From the NCBI GenBank assembly GCA_030431945.1, contig JAUIIF010000163.1, positions 1 through 8,559 on the forward strand: a DNA stretch of 8,559 nt, written 5' to 3'. The first letter of the stretch is position 1. Every line of letters starts with the position of its first letter. The position numbers and the translations under genes are program-made. The DNA is from Bacteroidia bacterium (lineage in GTDB: Bacteria; Bacteroidota; Bacteroidia; Chitinophagales; Saprospiraceae). A model generated the notes under the pieces. The model saw only the letters and a program-made list of their open reading frames with translations. It was not told where the DNA came from and made no database searches. Below, piece after piece: positions 5,250-8,559 of the stretch.

Positions 5250-6950
5250 ATGCGAACGTACTCCTACACACTGCTTTTTTTGCTATGTCTTCTGGCATCT
5301 GCCTGTCGCCAGGAACCTCAAATTGATTATACCGCCGAAAAGACGGGTAATTTTGCCACAGCAGCCATAGCCGGCCCCCACCCAAAAGCAACGGAAGTCG
5401 GTTTAGCCGTACTTAAGGATGGCGGAAACGCTATTGACGCAGCTGTGGCCATGCAGTTTGCCATGGCCGTAGTTTACCCTCGCGCGGGAAATATTGGTGG
5501 TGGTGGTTTTCTGGTCTACCGGGATAAAGACGGGCAGGCTGCAACCCTGGACTACCGGGAACGGGCTCCGGCAGCAGCAAGCCGCGACATGTACCTGGAT
5601 GAGGCGGGGGAAGTCATTCCTCAATTAAGCACCCTGGGGCACTTGGCCGTCGGGGTTCCGGGAACGGTTGCTGGTATTGAGGAAATGCACCGTAAATATG
5701 GCTCCCGGCCCTGGAATGAATTGGTCAACTATGCCGTACAGCTGGCCGAAAATGGCTACCGCCTCAGCCAGGCCGAAGTCAATCGCCTGAAGCGCTACCA
5801 CACCGATTTCATTAGCATGAACGAAACCACCCCCTTTTCTGACTCGACCGTCGTTGAGGGTACGCTCGTAAAGCAACCGGACCTGGGCCGTACGCTCAGC
5901 CGAATCAGGGACCAGGGCGCCAAGGGGTTCTATACCGGCGAGACGGCAGACCTCATCGTCGCTGAAATGAATTCCGGGGGCGGCCTGATTACCCACGAAG
6001 ACCTGGCCAACTATGTGGCGACCTGGCGGACCCCCATTCGCAAAGCCTATAAAGACTATACCATTCTTTCCATGCCGCCCAGCAGCAGCGGCGGCGTGGC
6101 CCTGGCCCAGATGGTGGAAATGCTGGAACCCTATCCGCTTAGCGATCTTGGTTTTCAGTCAACGGCTTCCGTTCAGTTGATTGCCGAAGTAATGCGCCGG
6201 GCCTACGCAGACCGGGCAGAATATTTGGGGGACAGCGATTTTTACCACGTCCCCATCGACTCCTTACTTGATGACAACTATCTCGCCGCCAGAATGGCAG
6301 ACTATCATCCGGATTCCGCCGGCTCCTCAGATTTTATCGGAGCAGGCCTCCACGCCGTACGCGAGAGTTACGAGACCACGCACATCAGCATCGTGGATGA
6401 GGAGGGCAATGCGGTCTCCATCACCACCACCCTGAATGGCAATTTCGGCAGTAAGGTGATGGTGGACGGGGCAGGTTTTTTCCTGAACAATGAAATGGAT
6501 GATTTCAGCGCCAAGCCTGGGGTTCCGAATATGTTCGGGCTGGTAGGTAAGGAAGCCAACGCCATTCAGCCGGGCAAGCGAATGCTTTCCAGCATGACGC
6601 CCACCATTGTCGAAAAAGACGGCAACCTCTTCCTGGTCCTTGGTGCGCCTGGCGGCTCAACCATCATCACGGCCGTACTGCAAACCTTTCTGAATGTAGT
6701 TGAATTTGAAATGCCTCTGGCAGCTGCCGTTGATGCCCCGCGCTTTCACCACCAATGGTTGCCCGACGTGATCGTACACGAAAAAGCAGCACTGGGCAAT
6801 GGCGTCAGGGAAGAGTTGGCAGCGATGGGCTACTCCTTCCGCGAAACCCAATACATGGCCGTTATCAAGGCCATCCAACGTCTCCCCGATGGCTCCCTGA
6901 CGGCAGCGGCGGACAAGCGGAATGCCGACGACGATGTAGCGGGTTACTAA
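5250..6950 (+). CDS. ggt: Gamma-glutamyltransferase / glutathione hydrolase lipoprotein
   Basis: This is a 566-residue, full-length gamma-glutamyltranspeptidase, an N-terminal nucleophile hydrolase that cleaves glutathione and other gamma-glutamyl compounds or transfers the glutamyl group to amino acids. The N-terminus ends in a lipobox (LASAC, Cys19), predicting a lipid-anchored protein outside the cytoplasm. E. coli landmarks are conserved: Arg103 in DYRERAP (Arg114), the nucleophile Thr376 in ETTHIS (Thr391), Thr394 (Thr409), LNNEMDDFS with Asp418 (Asp433), Ser447-Ser448 (462-463) and the oxyanion-hole Gly468-Gly469 (483-484). Self-cleavage before Thr376 would give a 191-residue small subunit, close to the 190 of E. 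coli. The substrate-covering lid loop is present (GVPNMFGLVG, 424-433), with Phe429 where E. coli has Tyr444, and Glu415 stands where E. coli has Gln430. A second lipoprotein gene follows after 96 bp and may be co-transcribed. Family assignment is secure; hydrolase versus transferase preference is not. Confidence 0.96.
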   Translation: MRTYSYTLLFLLCLLASACRQEPQIDYTAEKTGNFATAAIAGPHPKATEVGLAVLKDGGNAIDAAVAMQFAMAVVYPRAGNIGGGGFLVYRDKDGQAATLDYRERAPAAASRDMYLDEAGEVIPQLSTLGHLAVGVPGTVAGIEEMHRKYGSRPWNELVNYAVQLAENGYRLSQAEVNRLKRYHTDFISMNETTPFSDSTVVEGTLVKQPDLGRTLSRIRDQGAKGFYTGETADLIVAEMNSGGGLITHEDLANYVATWRTPIRKAYKDYTILSMPPSSSGGVALAQMVEMLEPYPLSDLGFQSTASVQLIAEVMRRAYADRAEYLGDSDFYHVPIDSLLDDNYLAARMADYHPDSAGSSDFIGAGLHAVRESYETTHISIVDEEGNAVSITTTLNGNFGSKVMVDGAGFFLNNEMDDFSAKPGVPNMFGLVGKEANAIQPGKRMLSSMTPTIVEKDGNLFLVLGAPGGSTIITAVLQTFLNVVEFEMPLAAAVDAPRFHHQWLPDVIVHEKAALGNGVREELAAMGYSFRETQYMAVIKAIQRLPDGSLTAAADKRNADDDVAGY

Positions 6951-7046
6951 ATGGCCCTCCGCGCCACCCCCAAACATTACCCCTAAGCTTTCTCAGCCAG
7001 CGATAAGCGTTCCCACCACAACGCAGCTACCCTGCATCCTCCTTCC

Positions 7047-8285
7047 ATGAATTTGTACCGTTTTATTACCGTCTTACTACTGCTCACCACTTTCACCGCC
7101 TGTAGCAAGTCCTCCGGCTTAAAGGAAACAGCGACAGAAACCCTTGACCTGCAACCGTGGTCCGATGACCCCGTTTATTGGAGCTGGAACGGAGAAGATC
7201 CGGTTTTACTGTTAGGAGGGGCCAGTAGTGACAGTCCTTTCCTGACGGAACACGGAAAGGAAGACCTGGGGGCGCTCAAGAAAACGTTGGGAAACTATGT
7301 AGAAATTAACCTGTGCACCGTGTGTGACTCGGTTACGACTCCCTTTGCCTGGCAGGAGGCCCTCGGCACCTACCAGTTAACACAGTACAATGAGGCTTAC
7401 TGGGGGCAACTGCAGGAGTACCTGCAGACAGCAAGCCGCCTCGGCATTGCCGTAAAAATAAAGGTGTGGGATTGGCAGGGACTCGGAGCAAATTACTGGT
7501 CGGAAAACCCCTGGATAACCGCCTTACTCCCCGTAACTGACAGCCTCTTGTCCTCCGATTTCCTACCGGGCGAAAACCCTTTTTTCCACACGGTTCCCGG
7601 AGCCCTGATGTACGTACCTGCCCTGGATAGTCTTCGGCAACTGCAGGAAGGCTTTGTTGACCAACTGCTGCGAACCACTCAGGATTTGAATAACCTCATT
7701 TTTGACATTTCCGTACCGGGAAACACGTACATACCCTGGATGGCCTACTGGGGCAGCTATCTGGAGGATCGGGCCGCCAGATACAACCGGCGCGTTAATC
7801 TGAGTGTCGGCATTGAACCACCCCAGCGGATGAATATCGCCCGCTTCAATCAGCTGGTCCTTTCCGGAGCGCCGGCCGTAGCCCACCCCGCCCGACCCAA
7901 CGGCAATGGTCTGAACGGCCTGGCCCAGGCCAGTATCCGCGGCATCCGTACCGTGGAGCAACACCTCAAATTCCGGAATTTACGGCCAGCTCCGGAAATC
8001 TTTAACGGGGAGGAAGTCATTGCCGATGCTGCTACGGACGGGCAGGGAAATTACCTGATTTACCTGCCGAGAGCGGGGTCCGTGGAAATCTACCCGGAGG
8101 TGGAGCAGCACGCAGCCGTCAACGTCACGGTCGTCGGCTACCTCGGTACCCAGAAGTCTGAATTACTCGAGCCGCCTTACGGAGAAAGCTTCCGGCTGTT
8201 TACGGAAGAAAAGCGGGGGGGCTGGATGATCCTGAAGGGGATTTTATCAAAAGAGTGCGGGAAGTTGTCGGTTCTGAAACCCTGA
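7047..8285 (+). CDS. Lipoprotein with degenerate TIM-barrel glycosidase-like domain
   Basis: This 412-residue protein starts with a lipoprotein signal (lipobox FTAC, Cys19), so it should be anchored outside the cytoplasm. The body resembles the TIM-barrel glycosidase-like proteins of the DUF4038/GH140 kind. An opening strand (PVYWSWNGEDPVLLLGGAS, 42-60) is followed by a helix-strand unit with VKIKVWDWQG (136-145) and NPWI (154-157). The strand NNLIFDISVPGN (215-226) stands where relatives carry N-x-I-x-E-I-x-N-E with the acid/base glutamate. A C-terminal sandwich (about 325-398; GQGNYLIYLPRAGSVEIYP, ending GGWMIL) resembles the putative collagen-binding domain that caps such proteins. The acid/base Glu appears to be missing, so it may be a binding protein or pseudoenzyme. 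The last ~17 residues (after WMIL) are out-of-frame M81 peptidase DNA and are probably not the native end. Family placement is by pattern only. Confidence 0.7.
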   Translation: MNLYRFITVLLLLTTFTACSKSSGLKETATETLDLQPWSDDPVYWSWNGEDPVLLLGGASSDSPFLTEHGKEDLGALKKTLGNYVEINLCTVCDSVTTPFAWQEALGTYQLTQYNEAYWGQLQEYLQTASRLGIAVKIKVWDWQGLGANYWSENPWITALLPVTDSLLSSDFLPGENPFFHTVPGALMYVPALDSLRQLQEGFVDQLLRTTQDLNNLIFDISVPGNTYIPWMAYWGSYLEDRAARYNRRVNLSVGIEPPQRMNIARFNQLVLSGAPAVAHPARPNGNGLNGLAQASIRGIRTVEQHLKFRNLRPAPEIFNGEEVIADAATDGQGNYLIYLPRAGSVEIYPEVEQHAAVNVTVVGYLGTQKSELLEPPYGESFRLFTEEKRGGWMILKGILSKECGKLSVLKP

Positions 8286-8559
8286 TCTCTACTTCCATGG
8301 ACCTCCACGGAAACGTCTCTGAGCGACTTGCCCACCAGAGCGATCTCATAACCTGCTACCGCATGGCCCCGCATGAGGATGCAATCCAGTCCAAAAAGAG
8401 GGCGGTTGACAATTTGTTGGATCGTTTGGAGAGTGGAAAGGGAAAGCCGGCTTACAAGGCCTGGATCCCGGTACCCATCCTCTTGCCCGGTGAAAAGACC
8501 AGCACGCGTATTGAGCCCGGCAAGGGCCTTTATGCAAAGGTCGATCCGATCACTAAGGA
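8219..8559 (+). pseudogene. M81-family (MlrC-like) metallopeptidase, N-terminus missing, runs off window
   Basis: Codons from about 8219 read GGLDDPEGDFIKRVREVVG, then STSMDLHGNVSERL, then ITCYRMAPHEDA, and further GEKTSTRIEPGKGLYAKVD, open to the window end. This is the conserved middle of M81/MlrC-type zinc peptidases (linear-microcystin degradation family). The zinc-ligand motif DLH and the later PH motif are present. The roughly 130-150 residues that should precede GxDDPEGD are absent. The position of the conserved His in the LHGAM motif falls on a Val codon (8198-8200), and an in-frame TGA stands at 8159-8161. The upstream DNA belongs to the lipoprotein gene in the +1-relative frame, which ends at 8285. 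The first ATG is at 8297-8299, inside the DLH motif. As it stands the product would lack two predicted zinc-site residues and is unlikely to be active. It is either a deletion remnant or an assembly artefact. Confidence 0.75.

Noticed and set aside
8177..8374. Minus-strand open frame over the lipoprotein/M81 junction
   Set aside because: The plus strand carries clear M81 motifs here. The minus-strand translation has no recognisable family features.
8346..8537. 63-codon minus-strand open frame near the window end
   Set aside because: It has Pro/Cys/Trp-rich shadow composition and overlaps conserved M81 codons on the other strand.

Overview
The window looks like chromosomal DNA of a free-living, polymer-degrading Bacteroidota, probably near the Saprospiria/Lewinella group. 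Three things point there. A secreted glycoside hydrolase ends in a type IX secretion (Por) sorting domain. Two genes begin with classical lipoprotein signals. None of the start codons has a Shine-Dalgarno sequence, and several leaders are A/T-rich. The placement is inferred from sequence character, not from a search.

Left part (1-1943): an apparent gene tail ends at 36. A 23-bp perfect hairpin (68-114) follows and can serve as a terminator on both strands. Two minus-strand genes converge on it: a CtlX-type guanidino-modifying hydrolase (1026-1943) and, 52 bp further downstream in its reading direction, a crotonase-family enoyl-CoA hydratase (191-973). They could form one transcript.

Middle (1944-5249): a 352-bp divergent intergenic region contains a very GC-rich island. 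It leads to a four-part secreted GH5 enzyme (signal peptide, GH5 barrel, Fn3-like domain, CBM6, T9SS sorting domain; 2296-4290). After an A/T-rich spacer with a Bacteroidota-style -7 promoter element comes a small gene (4524-4979). Its C-terminal two thirds resemble the beta-barrel of the Rhodococcus VapA virulence proteins. A hairpin terminator closes this gene.

Right part (5250-8559): a gamma-glutamyltransferase lipoprotein with all the main catalytic residues is followed by a second lipoprotein. That one looks like a degenerate TIM-barrel glycosidase with a C-terminal collagen-binding-like sandwich. The last ~340 bp encode, in the -1 frame, an M81/MlrC-type metallopeptidase lacking its N-terminal part. 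Its reading frame emerges from a run of seven G's inside the end of the lipoprotein gene and runs off the window. This junction is the most anomalous point: it could be a genomic deletion, an assembly chimera, or a homopolymer/frameshift event.

I found no CRISPR array, tRNA, rRNA, transposase or obvious defence system. The best candidates for something little described are the VapA-like protein and the truncated M81 junction.
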